From the NCBI GenBank assembly GCA_963820965.1, contig CAWGCC010000021.1:1-64000 (forward strand): DNA of 64,000 nucleotides. Direction: 5' to 3'. Below are positions 10,124 through 21,782 of this stretch, piece by piece. Position numbers and translations under genes: made by a program. This DNA is from DATEDA01 sp963820965 (GTDB lineage Bacteria; Pseudomonadota; Gammaproteobacteria; Burkholderiales; SG8-39). Position 1 is the stretch's first letter. Each line of letters opens with the position of its first letter. A model generated the notes under the pieces. It had not been told where the DNA came from, ran no database searches, and saw only the letters and a list, made by a program, of their open reading frames with translations.

Positions 10124-10623
10124 CTACCGCAGTTTCGCAGCGCATCCCAGCGCGCGATCGGCCGACGACTCGCACGTGCACGTTTCGCGATTCCGGTTGG
10201 CGCCGCACACCGGACACAGTCCGCGGCAGCTTCGCACTGCACAGCACGATCATCGGCTCGTTGACGCACGATCGTCTCGTGGATGAACGGCGTCGAAGTC
10301 CACTTCGTGCTCGGTCGGCCGAGAGCACTACCAGGTCGTCCGCCGTCGTCACCGCGTGCTCGCCGCGCCGCACCATCAGATCGAAGGTCGCCGCGCACCG
10401 TGTACGCGTCACCGGATCCAGGCAGCGCTGGCACTCGCGGTCGCAATCGCCCCCTCGACCCGGCCGTGGAAAGGAACGTGCCGCTCGTCTGGCGGTAGTC
10501 CAGCTCGATCCGGCCGTCCACGGGACGTGCATCGCGCCGGAGACCGGATCCTCGACCTGGTCGACGCCTCACCGCGGTCAAGCGTTCCGGACGAGCCTCC
10601 AATTCACGCATATCGATGATCAT
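10124..10623 (-). CDS. YceD/DUF177 family protein
   Basis: Begins MIIDMRELEARPERLT with ATG at 10621-10623. The C-terminal half carries the family zinc-ribbon-like segment LCPVCGANRNRETCTCESSA and ends GCAAKLR before TAG at 10124-10126. DUF177 proteins are found just before rpmF in most bacteria and are linked to 23S rRNA maturation. About 165 residues, with at least three indels. The identity rests on the Cys motif and the position before rpmF. Confidence 0.82.
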
Positions 10624-10690
10624 CGCCCGTGTCCCACCCTTCGTACCCGGCCGGCGGGAGGCCGATACTGTCAGCCGGGTCGCGACGACT

Positions 10691-11094
10691 CTAGGCCCCG
10701 CCGAACGCAATTTCAAGCTCTTTTTCGGCCGATTCGGGTGAGTCCGAACCGTGTACCGCATTGTTCTGCAAGCTCTTACCATACATGTGCTCGGATCGTA
10801 CCGGGACGCGCGTCGGCCGGGTTGGTCGCACCGATGAGCTCGCGAATCCGCGTCACCGCCTCGTCCCCCTCGATCTCGACGCGCGACCACCGGGCCGCGA
10901 GGTAATGTACGCCACCAGTTCGCCGAAGAAAGGCCGCGCACGGTGCATGTCGTAAAAGCGTTCCGCGCGTTCCTTCGAGAATCGCGTGAGCGTCGAGGCG
11001 CGCGGATTCTGAAAGCGATTGCGCTCGACCAGCGCAACAATATCGCCCACGCGGCCGTCCGCGACGGTGTCGGGCTTTACCATCAACAGTGTCT

Positions 11095-11098
<4 letters not shown>
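10691..11098 (-). CDS. ndk: nucleoside-diphosphate kinase
   Basis: Transfers gamma-phosphate between nucleotides. MKTLLMVKPDTVADGRVGDI opens the protein, then RAERFYDMHRARPFFGELV, and the active-site His is in NNAVHGSDSPESAEKELEI (about residue 115). It ends IAFGGA, TAG at 10691-10693. About 135 residues as expected, with two indels. Its ATG overlaps the sucD stop (ATGA), so the two are translationally coupled. Confidence 0.93.
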
Positions 11099-12024
<926 letters not shown>

Positions 12025-12028
12025 GTTG

Positions 12029-13186
12029 TCATCTCCGTCCTTCAGCCGCGAGCTCGATGGCCTTCTTGACCGCTTCGTCCATGGTCTCGGCGGCGATGCA
12101 GCGACGGAATCTGCTTCAGGATCTCGCGCGCTTCCTTCTCGTTCGTGCCGGTCAGGCGGATCACGACCGGCAGCTCGAGGTTCATCTGCGTCGAACGCGG
12201 TGACGAGCCCGCGCGCGACGTCGTCGCAGCGCGTGATGCCGCCGAAGATGTTGAACAGGATCGAGCGCACGCTCTTGTCGCGCACGTGATGATGTTGAGC
12301 GCGCGTCACCACTTTCTCCGGATTCGAGCTGCCGCCGATGTCGAGGAAGTTGGCGGGCTGGCCGCCGTAGTCCTTGACCAGGTCCATCGTCGCCATCGCG
12401 AGCCCGGCGCCGTTCACGATGCAGCCGACGTCGCCCGGCGAGGCGCACGAACGACAGCCCCTCCGCGCGCGCCCTGCGCTTCGCCCGCATCCTCGGCCTC
12501 AGGTCGCGCATCGCCTCGATGTCCGGGTGGCGGTAGAGCGCGTTGTCGTCGAAGTTGAGCTTGGCGTCGATCGCCAGCACGCGCCCGTCGGTGGTCACGA
12601 CCAGCGGGTTGATCTCGGCCAGGCTCGCGTCGCATGTCGTCGAACACGCGGTAGAGCTTCTCGATGATGTCGGCCATCGGACGCGCGAGCTCCGCGTTGC
12701 CCGCGAGCTCGACGGCGCAGATTGCGCGCCTGCGAACGCGTGCACGCCGTAGCAGCGGATCGACGAGCACGCGCTGGATCGCCTCGCGGCTTCTCCTGCG
12801 CCGTGACCTCGATTTCGACGCCGCCTTCGGCGGACACCATGATGAGCGGCTGCTGCGCGCGGCGGTCCAGCACGACGCCGACATAGATCTCGCGCGCGAT
12901 GTCGACCGCCTCGGTGACGAGCACCCGCTGCACCGTCTCGCCCTTGATGTCCATGCCGAGAATCTGGCGCCGCCTTCTCTTCGCGCCTCCGCCGGCGTCT
13001 TCGCGATCTTGACGCCGCCCGCCTTGCCGCGGCCGCCCACCAGCACCTGCGCCTTGACCACGACCGGTTCGCCGATGCCCGCCGCGGCGGCTCGCGCGCT
13101 TCCGCGGTCGTCACCACGGTGCCCGGCGGCACGGGAATGCCGAAGCGCGCGAACATCTCCTTGGCCTGGTATTCGTGGATGTTCAT
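12029..13186 (-). CDS. sucC: succinyl-CoA synthetase, beta subunit
   Basis: ATP-grasp subunit partner of sucD. MNIHEYQAKEMFARFGIPVP is the standard opening. Later stretches include AMATMDLVKDYGGQPANFLD and IGGSSNPEKVV, which belong to the subunit interface and nucleotide domains. It ends ETMDEAVKKAIELAAEGRR, TGA at 12029-12031. About 385 residues with many shifts. The ATG at 13184-13186 overlaps the stop of the upstream GTPase gene. Confidence 0.93.
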
Positions 13187-14575
13187 GGCTCCCTTCGACG
13201 CGGCTCGCCGGCCGGGCGTCCGAAGCGGCCGAACCCGTGCACGAGATCGTCGAGAGTGGGCTCGCCGATTGCTCCTCGCAGCGCGATAGCGCACGCGCAA
13301 TGCACGGCTTGGTCGATACGGGCGAGGCGTCGCGAGGTCGATCGGCGTGCCGACCAGGACGACAGTCGCGCGTGCGACGCGTTGATCGTCTCGCTCGAGG
13401 TCCGCGATCTGCTCGTTCGCCGTAGCCCATCGCCGGGAGCAGCGGGCCGATGTCGGGATACATCTCGGAAGGTCTCGGCGATGGCTCCCCACCGCGTACG
13501 GCCGCGGGTCGATGATCTCGGCGGCGCCGTGCTTCCGGCGGCGACCACGGCGGCGCCGTAACTTCATCTCGCCGTGGGTGAGCGTGGGACCGTCTTCGAC
13601 GCACAGCACGCGCTTGCCCGCGGATCTGCGCGGCGTCGCCCACGAACGTGATCGGCGAATGCGCGCGCACGAATGATCGCCGCCGGGATTGCGATCGCTG
13701 ACGTTGGCGAGCACCATGTCGATTCCTTCCGTGCGGCGCGGTGTCGACCTTGTTGATGACGACGACGTCGGCGCTTGATAGAGATTGGTCTCGCCCGGGT
13801 AGTAGCGAATCTCGTGACCCGCCCGGTGCGGATCGGCGACCACGATCCACAAGATCGGGCGGTAGAACGGCAGTGTCGTTGTTGCCGCCGTCCCAGAGGA
13901 TGACGTCGGCTTCCTTCTCGGCTTCCTTCAGGATCGCGCGCGTAGTCGACGCCGGCGAACACGACGTCCCCGCGGCGAGGTGGTGCTCGTACTCTTCGCG
14001 CTCCTCGATCGTGCAGTGCGCAGCGCGTCGAGGTCCGCGAGCGAGCCGAAGCGCTGCACCTCCTGCGTCGGTGAGATCGCCGTACGGCATCGGATGGCGA
14101 ACGATCGCGACGCGATACCCTTCGCCGCGCAGGATCTCGGCGATGCGCGCGTGGTCTGGCTCTTGCCGCTCCCCGTGCGCACCGCGCTCACCGCGACGAC
14201 CGGGCTTGATCGCTCGTTGAGCATGGTGCGGTTGGCGTTCGCGATCAGCATGAAGTCGGCCCCAGGGCGAATTGACCCGGGCCGCCGCTGCATCACGTAC
14301 TCGTAGGACACGTCGGTGTACGCGAACACCACGGTGTCGACCTTTTCCGCGGCGCGAATAGCGCCGGCATCGTCCGTCTCGGCGATGATCGGGATGCCGT
14401 TCGGATAGCGCTCCCCGGCGAGCGCGGGCGGATAGCATGCGCCCCTCGATATCCGGAATCTGCGTGGCGCGTGAACGCGAGCACGTCGAACCTTCGGATT
14501 GTTCCGGTAGAGCATGTTGAAATTGTGAAAGTCGCGGCCGGCCGCGCCCATGATGACGATCCGTTCCCGTGACAT
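13183..14575 (-). CDS. COG2403 GTPase, cyclic 2,3-diphosphoglycerate synthetase-like
   Basis: Begins MSRERIVIMGAAGRDFHNFN, then TQIPDIEGR and YPNGIPIIAETDDAGAIRAA, the typical COG2403 N-terminal domain. A P-loop follows (AVSAVRTGSGKSQTTR), then VAIVRHPMPYGDL and EKEADVILWDGGNNDT. About 460 residues. Archaeal relatives make cyclic 2,3-diphosphoglycerate; the bacterial members lack an assigned reaction, so the substrate here is unknown. ATG at 14573-14575; an ATG further upstream is possible. Its stop overlaps the sucC start, tying it to central carbon metabolism. Confidence 0.75.
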
Positions 14576-14612
14576 CCACTGGTGGCGTCCAATCACGAGC
14601 GCACCCGGCGTC

Positions 14613-15090
14613 TCACGTCATGCGGCGCACGATGTCCGTCGTCGAATAGCCCGTCGCCATCGGGTAGCGCACCAGCGCCGGCCGCCGCGGCCAGCACGAA
14701 TTCCTCGCCGACGATCCGCCCCGTGCCGTATTCGGCGCCCTTGACCAGCACGTGCGGGCACGCGCGCGCTCGATGGCTACGAGCGGGGTGTCCTCCGCGA
14801 ACACGGTGACCGCGTCGACCCATCGCAGCGCCAGCAGGATCTCCGCGCGCTCGGCGGCGGGATACATCGGCCGCGACGGACCTTTCAGCCGCGCCACCGA
14901 CGCGTCGTCGTTGATGGCGACCATCAGCGATGTCGCCCATGGCGGCGCAATCGCGAGCAGCGCGAGGTGCCCGGGGTGCAGGAGGTCGAACACACCGTTG
15001 GTGAACACGATCGTGCGCCCTCGTCGCGCCACGCCGCGCGAAACGCCGGCAGCTCGCCGGGCGAAACGGCGCGGCGCGCGTCAGCGGCAT
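14613..15090 (-). CDS. rfaE2: heptose 1-phosphate adenylyltransferase (RfaE2/HldE C-domain)
   Basis: Adenylylates D-glycero-D-manno-heptose 1-phosphate for lipopolysaccharide core. The nucleotidyltransferase motif TIVFTNGVFDLLHPGHLALL is complete, followed by VAINDDASVARLKGPSRPMY and ERAEILLALRWVDAVTVFAE. The end reads YPMATGYSTTDIVRRMT. About 158 residues. The ATG at 15088-15090 overlaps the kinase gene by 10 bases. In many proteobacteria both domains are fused as HldE; here they look separate, as in some other phyla. Confidence 0.87.
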
Positions 15091-16111
15091 TCGAATGCCG
15101 CGACCAGTTCCTGCGCGGACAGCGTCGACGTGCCCACTTCCTTGATCACTTCGCCGGCGGCCTGGTTGGCGAGAATGACGCCTTCGATCATGTCGGCGCC
15201 GCTCGCGAGCGCCGCGGCGAGCACGCTGATCACGGTGTCGCCGGCGCCGGTGACGTCGAACACTTCCTTGGCCACGGTCGGGATGTGGACCTGGCGTGCC
15301 GGTCCCGCGGCTGCAGCATCGCCGCTATAATAGAGGCTCATCCCGTCTTCGCCGCGCGTCACCAGGAGCGCGTCCAGCTCCATCCGCTGCACCACGTCGA
15401 AGGCCGCTCCGCGGGGTCGTTCCCCTTGCGGAAGTCGATCCCGGCGGAGTGATGCGCTTCGCGCGAATTCGGCGTGATCACGGTGACGCCCCGATACCAC
15501 GCAAAGTGCGGAATGTGCGGGTCGACGAGCACGGGCTTTCCCGGGAGCGCCACGCGCTCACCACGTCGCGGAATCCGACTCCACCACCACACCCTTCCCG
15601 TAGTCGGAGACGACCAGGCCGCGTGCGGATCGACGGCCAGCGCCGCGCGCGCATAGATGCGCGCGCGCACGGCGCCGTCGACCGCGTCGTCGGTCTCGAA
15701 ATCCGCGCGCACCACCTGCTGGTGGCGCGCGATGATGCGGATCTTCTCGGTGGTCTCGCGCCCGCTGCACGCCACCAGACCCGTGCGACGCGATACCGCG
15801 CCTCTCCAGCATGCGCACGAACTTCGCGACCCTCGCGATCTTCACCGCGCACCGAGACCACTTCCGGCGGCGGCGCCGAGGGCGGCCAGGTTGGCCGCCA
15901 CGTTGGCCGCGCCACCGAGGCGGCGGCTGCGCCGGTTGACGTGCACCACCGGCACCGGTGCTTCGGGCGAGATGCGCTCCACGTCGCCCCAGAAGTAGCG
16001 GTCGAGCATGACGTCGCCCAGCACGGCGACTTTCGCGGACGCGAAACGCGCCACGCGTTCCCGCACGGCTCGGCGGGTAAGCGTCGGTCGCAAGCGAGGC
16101 GCGTGAGTCAA
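15081..16111 (-). CDS. rfaE1: heptose 7-phosphate kinase (RfaE1/HldE N-domain)
   Basis: PfkB-family kinase that phosphorylates heptose 7-phosphate. Visible are VAVLGDVMLDRYFWGDVERI, SPEAPVPVVHV, RRLGGAANVAANLAALG, and the anion-hole/catalytic motif DVTGAGDTVISVLAAALASG. It ends TLSAQELVAAFECR, TGA at 15081-15083. The start is set at TTG 16109-16111 because GAGGAG lies 4 bases before it; no suitable ATG is present. About 340 residues with several indels. Confidence 0.88.
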
Positions 16112-16192
16112 GGTGCTCCTCAAAAAAATTGCCCTGGCCGCGGTGGCGAGCGGACAGGTTCTGACGGGCGGCGTACCCGGGAATCGGCGTGG

Positions 16193-16221
16193 AACGTAGC
16201 ACGGGGTGGATCCGCTGTCAA
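16193..16221 (-). promoter_or_regulatory. sigma-70-type promoter for the heptose/suc/ndk genes
   Basis: On the minus strand TTGACA (16221-16216) is followed by 17 bases and TACGTT (16198-16193), about 80 bases upstream of the rfaE1 TTG start. A perfect -35 with ideal spacing and a partial -10 make it a good candidate. It would drive the chain of overlapping genes rfaE1, rfaE2, the COG2403 gene, sucC, sucD and ndk. Confidence 0.5.
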
Positions 16222-16242
16222 GCCGGCCGGCGCCGGGCGGCG

Positions 16243-16889
16243 TTATGCCGCCACCCGGTGTCGGGCGAATTGAATTAATGCGGTGCCGCCGAGAGGCAGA
16301 CCTCCCGGCATGCTCGCGCCGGACGGCGGACTACCGTACAGCGCTTTGACCGCGCCCCACGTCGAGTTGTCCGTGGGCACGACCCCCGTCACGACGAACT
16401 CCAGCGAGTACGACTGAATGATGGGGTTGGCTCTGCTGAATGATGAAACAGTAGTCGCCGGGGCCGAGCGACGGTGACGGCAACGAGTTTGATCGTCACC
16501 GCTTCGGTCACGAACAGCGTCGATGAGATTGTCGCCCAGGTCGCCGCCGTCCACGTGGATCCCCGCGAGGAACAGCGCGACAGGGCCCGCGAAGAGGATG
16601 TGACTCGTCACGCCGGCGTTGAACGCGGCAAGCTCAGGTTGTCCGGCGAATACACGAGCAGGTTCAGCGCGCTGAGCACCTGGTTTGTGCCGATCGTGAA
16701 CCGGAGGTAGTCCGGGTTTCCGGAGGTGGTGGTCCCGATGACCGTATTCCCGTTCCAAGACAACGCCAGCGGTCGTCGTAGCCGCGTTGTTACTCGAAGA
16801 TTCCCGTCCACCGATTCGTCGTGGATAATCCCGGCGCTGGCCGGTACCGCGAGAGCGGCACGACAAACAACAATCGCACAGGTCTTCAT
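16243..16889 (-). CDS. secreted protein of unknown function
   Basis: Begins MKTCAIVVCRAALAVPASAG, a signal peptide ending in an ASAG-type cleavage site. The mature part is rich in Thr, Asn and Gly, with hydrophobic strands (SGNPDYLRFTIGTNQVLSAL; ILFAGPVALFLAGIHVDGGD), suggesting a beta-sandwich. It ends GGTALIQFARHRVAA, TAA at 16243-16245. About 215 residues with two or three indels. AAGGAG lies upstream of the ATG at 16887-16889. No C-terminal sorting helix is visible. No family was recognised. Confidence 0.55.
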
Positions 16890-17057
16890 CGCAACGCTCC
16901 TTGGTGAGTGATCGAGGCGATCGACGTCGAAGGTGGAACGATTCCAACCGAGCCGACCGCTCTATCGTGTCACAGCGGCCTCGAGTTGGGCATCCGATTA
17001 TAGCAGTCTTTGGATCACTTTTGGAACCGAATGCTTGTAAATTCGCGGTGATTGCTT

Positions 17058-17087
17058 TTGCGGAGCAGGCGCTGGCCATGCTAGATT
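17058..17087 (+). promoter_or_regulatory. possible promoter of the DUF3467 gene
   Basis: TTGCGG at 17058-17063, an 18-base spacer, and TAGATT at 17082-17087 preceded by TGC (extended -10). This would place the transcription start about 20 bases before the ATG at 17114. It is a moderate match only. The divergent gap 16890-17113 must hold promoters for both neighbours. Confidence 0.35.
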
Positions 17088-17113
17088 CGGCGCGAAGCCG
17101 AAGGAGTCACGGC

Positions 17114-17451
17114 ATGAACCGGAACAGCGGACCGTCAACATCGAGATCGGCGACAAGGAATGGGAAGGCGTCTACTCCAACTTCGTCATCATCACCCACT
17201 CCGCCTCCGAGTTCGTGCTCGACTTCGCGCGCATGCTCCCCGGCGCGCAGAAGGCGAAGGTTTTTTCGCGCATCATCACCACCCCCCAGCACGCCAAGGC
17301 GCTCTTGAGCACCCTCGAGCAGAACATCAAGCGCTACGAAGCCGACAACGGCGAGATCAAGCTCGTGCCCGGCGACCTCACGCGCGGGCCGATCGGCTTT
17401 CAGCCCCAGCACTCCCTCGAAAAAGGATTAAGTCGCGTCGGTATTCGCTGA
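17114..17451 (+). CDS. DUF3467 family protein
   Basis: The only intact-looking plus-strand gene in the chromosomal part. After adding one base near codon 3 it reads MNPEQRTVNIEIGDKEWEGV, then YSNFVIITHSASEFVLDFAR, KAKVFSRIITTPQHAKALLS and LEQNIKRYEADNGEI. This matches the short DUF3467 family, about 100 residues, function unknown. GAAGGAG stands 8 bases before the ATG at 17114-17116. The stop is 17449-17451, or slightly earlier if the A-run near 17420 is wrong. It converges with the acyltransferase gene. Confidence 0.8.
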
Positions 17452-18371
17452 TACCAGACGTCTTCCAGATCTCGTAAGGCGGCGATGCGAGTCTTCCACC
17501 GGCGGTGCGGCCAGAAGTATTCCTCCGGGTGCCTGCGGACGGCGTCGCAAGCCGGTCGGTGTAGCGCGCGTAGATGCCAGCACCGGCGGCCTCCTCGTCG
17601 AGCTCGGGAGTCGGGCCAGAGCGGCGCCTCGATAGATCGCTCGGTCGGACTGTCTTCCCGGTGGATGAAGATCGGGATCATGGGACAGCTCGGCGCGGAT
17701 CGCGAACATCGCCGGGCCGCGCACCGTGGACGCCGGGCGGCCCAGGAAGTCCACGACGACGCCGCCCTTGCGCGCGTCCTGGTCGGCCAGCAGCGCGATG
17801 AAGTTGTTCTTGCGCAGGCGTGCATGACCTTACTTCAGCGCCGACGTGCGCGTGATGATGCCGGCCCCGTGCGCGCGGCGCAGATCGTTCATGACCCGTC
17901 GATCGCGTGCGTTGGTCTGTTCGCCGACCAGAAGTCGACCGGGTAGCCGTGCGCCCGGACGCCCGCGCCCAGGAACTCCCAGTGGCCGAGGTGTCCCGAC
18001 GGTCATGATGGCTCCACGTCCCGCGGCGCGCGCGGGGTCGAGGTGCTCGAGCCCCTCGAAAGCGACCAGCGCGCGCACGTCCCCGCGGGTCGAGACGGCG
18101 AAACGCGGCGAACTCCATCATGACCGACCCAGGTTGCGGTAGGAGCGGCGCGCAATGCGCCATCGCCTCCTGCTCCGGGACGCCGAGCGCCGCGCGTGAT
18201 GTTGTCGATGCTGACCCGTCGCGACGGAGGACGTCCCATGCGAAGCGGCCGAGCCCGCGCGCCGATACTCGACGCGCGAGCCCGATGGGCAGGCGCGCCC
18301 GCCATCCACAGCGCGGCTCGCACGCCGACGTACTCGAGCGTCTGTCGGAACCGGCGCAGTCGAAGTCGCAC
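17400..18371 (-). CDS. lipid A biosynthesis (lauroyl-type) acyltransferase
   Basis: A membrane-associated LpxL/HtrB-family enzyme that adds secondary acyl chains to lipid A. The visible order is FRQTLEYVGVRAALWMAG, LPIGLARRVSA, SMMEFAAFRRLDP, EGLEHLDPARAAGRGAIM, then TNARDRRVMNDLRRAHGAGI, ADQDARKGGVVVDFLGRPAS, and the C-terminal PEEYFWPHRRWKTR. About 310 residues, heavily shifted. The start is probably GTG at 18369-18371, with another upstream. The 3' end overlaps the convergent DUF3467 gene by about 50 bases. Confidence 0.8.
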
Positions 18372-18400
18372 ACTCGATACGCCCACTCCCCAACCACGCG

Positions 18401-19492
18401 TTAGCGCGCGATGCGCGCGAAGCGGTCCAGCGCGTCGCGCGATCGCGTGCCCGTCGATCTCGAGACGCGTGAGGATGCTTCCTGCGCCCGTTCGACGTCG
18501 ACCGCCGCCGCCCGTGCGATCTCGTCGACGGCGGCCGCTTTTGCGAGGACGTCGAACACGCGCTCGCGTCTCGGCGTCGAACCCCGACACGTCGACGCTT
18601 GCCGCCGGCGCCGCCGACACCAGTCCGCCCGCGGCCACGGCGACGAGCGTCGACGACACTGGTCACGACGTCGTCCACGCCTTCCACGAGGAACGCGCCG
18701 TCGCGCAGCAGTCGATTTGGCCCTGCGCTGCGGAAATCGCCGGGAAAGCCCGGAACCGCGCCCACCTCGCGCCCCTGCTCGAGCGCCCACTTCGCGGTGA
18801 TCAGCGCGCCGCTCCGGGCACCGCCTTCGACCACGACGACCGCGTCGCACAAACCACTGATGATGCGGTTGCGTCTCGGAAAGACGTGCGCGAACGCCTG
18901 CGTGCCGCAGAGCTGTTCGGAGACGATGCACCGGCGCGCGCGAGGCGTTGCATCAGAGCTCCGTTTTCGGGAGGATACACCACGTCGACGCCCGTGCCGA
19001 CCACGGCCACTGTGTCGCCGTCCGCGGCGAGCGCGCCCTCGTGCGCAGCGGTATCGATGCCGCGCGCCATGCCGCTCACGATCGTGATGCCGAGCAGTCG
19101 CCAGCGTGCGCGCGAGCTCGCGCGCGAACGTCGCTCCCGCGACGCTGGGCTTGCGCGTGCCGACGATCGCCACGGCGGGCACATCGGCGCGCGGGCAGCA
19201 CGTCGCCGCGGACGAACAGAACGCCGGGGTGCGGCGCCGGCACGGGATCGGGCACCGCCGGGCATTCATCCTCCCAGCGCAAGGCGAGGCGCGCGCCCGC
19301 GCGCACCATCGCGTGCAGCGGCGATCGATCACCACGCGCGGCACACGCGTCGAGCTCGGTCGCCCATCGCGGCTCGACGTCCACCGATCCGCCGCGTTCC
19401 GCCCGGCGCAGGAAGCCGCTCCAGCGACTCCCATCCGCGCGTCGCATCCCCGCCCACACTCGATTCCCTTCCTTGCGATGCCGATTCCGCAC
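18401..19492 (-). CDS. dprA: DNA processing protein DprA
   Basis: Binds incoming single-stranded DNA and loads RecA during transformation. The Rossmann-like core is clear: VPAVAIVGTRKPSVAGATFA, ITIVSGMARGIDTAAHEGAL, VVGTGVDVVYPPENGALMQR, FPRRNRIISGLCDAVVVVEG and ARSGALITAKWALEQGREVG. A C-terminal winged-helix-like region follows. About 360 residues with several indels. The GTG at 19490-19492 lies 7 bases after the obg stop; starts further inside the frame are possible. It fits with the pili and ComEA in this window. Confidence 0.88.
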
Positions 19493-19498
19493 CTCCGC

Positions 19499-20495
19499 TC
19501 ACCCGTTTCGCGCAACCGTCGCGATCACCTCGCGCACCAGATCCGTCGAGTGCCCTGCTCGTCCCACCGCCGAGATCGGAACGGTGGGATCGTGCAGACG
19601 CAGGAGCTCCGGATCGACGCCACCCGCACCCCCGGCAATGACGTCGCACTTGGTGAGCACCAGGATGCTCTGGCGCTCCAGCAGCACCGCGTCGTAGCGC
19701 ATCAATTCGTTGCGCAGCATGTGGTAGCTCTCCTCCGGGTCGGGGTGCATCACGTCGATCATGTAGAGCAGCACGCGGCAGCGCTCGACGTGGCGCAGGA
19801 ACTCCTTGCCCATGCCGCGGCCCAGGTGCGCGCCTTCGATCAGGCCGGGAATATCGACCATCACGAACGACGCGTTCTCGTCGACGCGCACGATGCCGAG
19901 CACGGGCGTCGTGGTGGTGAAGGGATAGTCGGCGATCTTGGGATGCGCGGCGCTGACCACGCTGATCAACGTCGATTTCCCCGCGTTGGGCTCGCCCACC
20001 AGGCCGACGTCGGCGATGAGCTTGAGCGTGATCTCGAGCCGGCGGACTTCGCCGTCGCCGCCGTAGGTGAACTGGCGCGGCGTGCGGTTGCTCGGGTCTT
20101 GAAGTTCTCGTTGCCGAGACCGTAGCGCCCGCCCTTCGCCACGACCAGCGCTGTCGCCGTCGTTCGACCAGCTCGCCGAGCCGCTCGCCCGTCTCGGCGT
20201 CGCGAATCAGGGTGCCGATCGGCACGGTGATCAGCGACGTCGGCGCCGTCGGCGCCGGTCTGGCTCTTGCCCCGGCCGTGCTCGCCCCGTCCCGGCCGGT
20301 GAAGTGCCGCTTGTAGTGGAGGTCGACCAGCGTGGTGACGATGGCGCGAGGCCACGATCGACCACGCTCGCCGCCCCGGCCGCCGTTGCCGCCGTTGGGA
20401 CCGCCGTGCGGCGCGAACTTCTCGTGCCGGAACGACACGCAGCCGTCGCCGCCGTCGCCGGCGCGCACTTCGACGATGACATGATCGATGAACAC
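19499..20495 (-). CDS. obg: Obg family GTPase
   Basis: Ribosome-associated GTPase. The glycine-rich Obg domain starts MFIDHVIVEVRAGDGGDGCV and includes HGGPNGGNGGRGG. The G domain holds GEPNAGKSTLISVVSAAHP (P-loop), DYPFTTTTPVLGIV, DIPGLIEGAHLGRGMGKEF (G3) and LTKCD (G4). About 335 residues, with shifts in the Obg domain and an intact G domain. It starts at GTG 20493-20495. Confidence 0.93.
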
Positions 20496-20609
20496 GAATC
20501 ACTCCGACTACCGGACACGCGGCCTGACTGCGAGAAATCAATGGAACTGCGGGAGGAGAAAACCTCGCGGAGAAGTCGGCTCGGAAATTAACAGAAGCGC
20601 AGCGCGCGG

Positions 20610-21177
20610 TCAACCGGGCTTGCGAGTGCCCGCGCGCCGCGCAGCCGCTGCGCCGCGGCGCGCCGCCTGCGGACCCCGGCGCCCGCCCGCGCCGACGCGC
20701 GGGCGCTTCTTCGGAACGCTTCCAGCACCGGCGGCGGCACCAGGTGGCGAGATGTCGCCGCCCAGCGCGAACACCTCGCGCACCAGCGAGCTGTGCAGGT
20801 ACACGTACTGTTCGCTGGGCATCAGGAACACGGTCTCGAAGCGGTCGCTGAGCTTGCGGTTCATGAGGGCCATCATCAGCTCGTACTCGAAGTCCGAGAT
20901 GGCGCGCAGTCCGCGGATCACCACGTCGACCTTCTGCTTGTCGAACTCGTCGGCGAGCAGCCCGTTGAAGCTGGTCACGGCACGTTCTCGACGCGTCGCC
21001 GACCGACCGGCGCACGAGCTCGGTAGCGCTCGGACGAGGTCGAACAGCGCGCCCTTGCGCTTCGATTCCGCCACCGCGATGACCAGCTCGTCGAACAGAC
21101 GGCTGGCGCGATGAATCAGGTCCACGTGGCCGTTGGTAATCGGATCGAACGTGCCCGGGATAGAGTGCTCTTGCCAC
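20610..21177 (-). CDS. coaD: phosphopantetheine adenylyltransferase
   Basis: Penultimate step of coenzyme A synthesis. ARALYPG, then after a one-base fix TFDPITNGHVDLIHRASRLF (TxGH nucleotidyl motif), VTSFNGLLADE, VIRGLRAISDFEYELMMALM, TVFLMPSEQYVYLHSSLVRE. GTG start at 21175-21177. The C-terminal 40 residues are an Ala/Arg/Gly-rich tail beyond the usual ~160-residue enzyme. It follows rsmD by 13 bases, the usual rsmD-coaD order. Confidence 0.92.
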
Positions 21178-21190
21178 CGTGGCCTTCCTT

Positions 21191-21782
21191 TCACTCCCCG
21201 ACCGACGCGGGAGCGAAGTACGAGAGCGTCGTGTCACCGAAGCGGCGGTCGTGATCGAGTGCCATTCCGTCCGGCGGTTCGATCCGAACGCGGGTGCGAT
21301 GCTCCACCACGACCGCCTCGAGGTGGTCGAACTCCGCCGTCCTCAGGCGCCGGAGCACGTCGTCCACCCCGCCGCCGTCGTATGGCGGATCCGCAAACAC
21401 GATGGTGGCGTCCGTCAGCCCGCACGGCGTTTCGTCGAGCACCGCTGCGACCGCGCGGGCGTGGATTCGATAGCGCGCGGGTTCGACCCCCAGGCGGGCC
21501 AGGTTGGCCCGCAGGCTTTCGATCGCGTCCCGCCCGTTCTCGACAAAGTGAACAAAACGGGCGCCCCGGCTGCGAACGCCTCGATGCCCACCGCGCCCGC
21601 ACCCGCGTACAAGTCGGCGAACACGGCACCCGGCACCCGACCCCCGAGTGAATCGAAGAGCGATTCGCGGGTTCGTTGGGTGGTGGGACGGATCGTCGAC
21701 CCCGTGGGGTACGAAAGCGCGCGTCCCCGGTACACCCCGGCCGCAACCGCAACCGTGCGCGTCTGTGTTCGCCTGCCCACAC
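21191..21782 (-). CDS. rsmD: 16S rRNA (guanine966-N2) methyltransferase
   Basis: Methylates G966 of 16S rRNA. The reading VAAGVYRGRALSYPTGSTIR is followed by PTTQRTRESLFDSLGGRVPG, FADLYAGAGAVGIEAFAAGA (SAM site) and the catalytic DPPY in IVFADPPYDGGGVDDVLRRL. About 195 residues, split by two indels. The start is uncertain: GTG near 21780-21782, or a codon slightly upstream. Immediately upstream of coaD. No further gene was recognised in 21783-21994. Confidence 0.88.
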
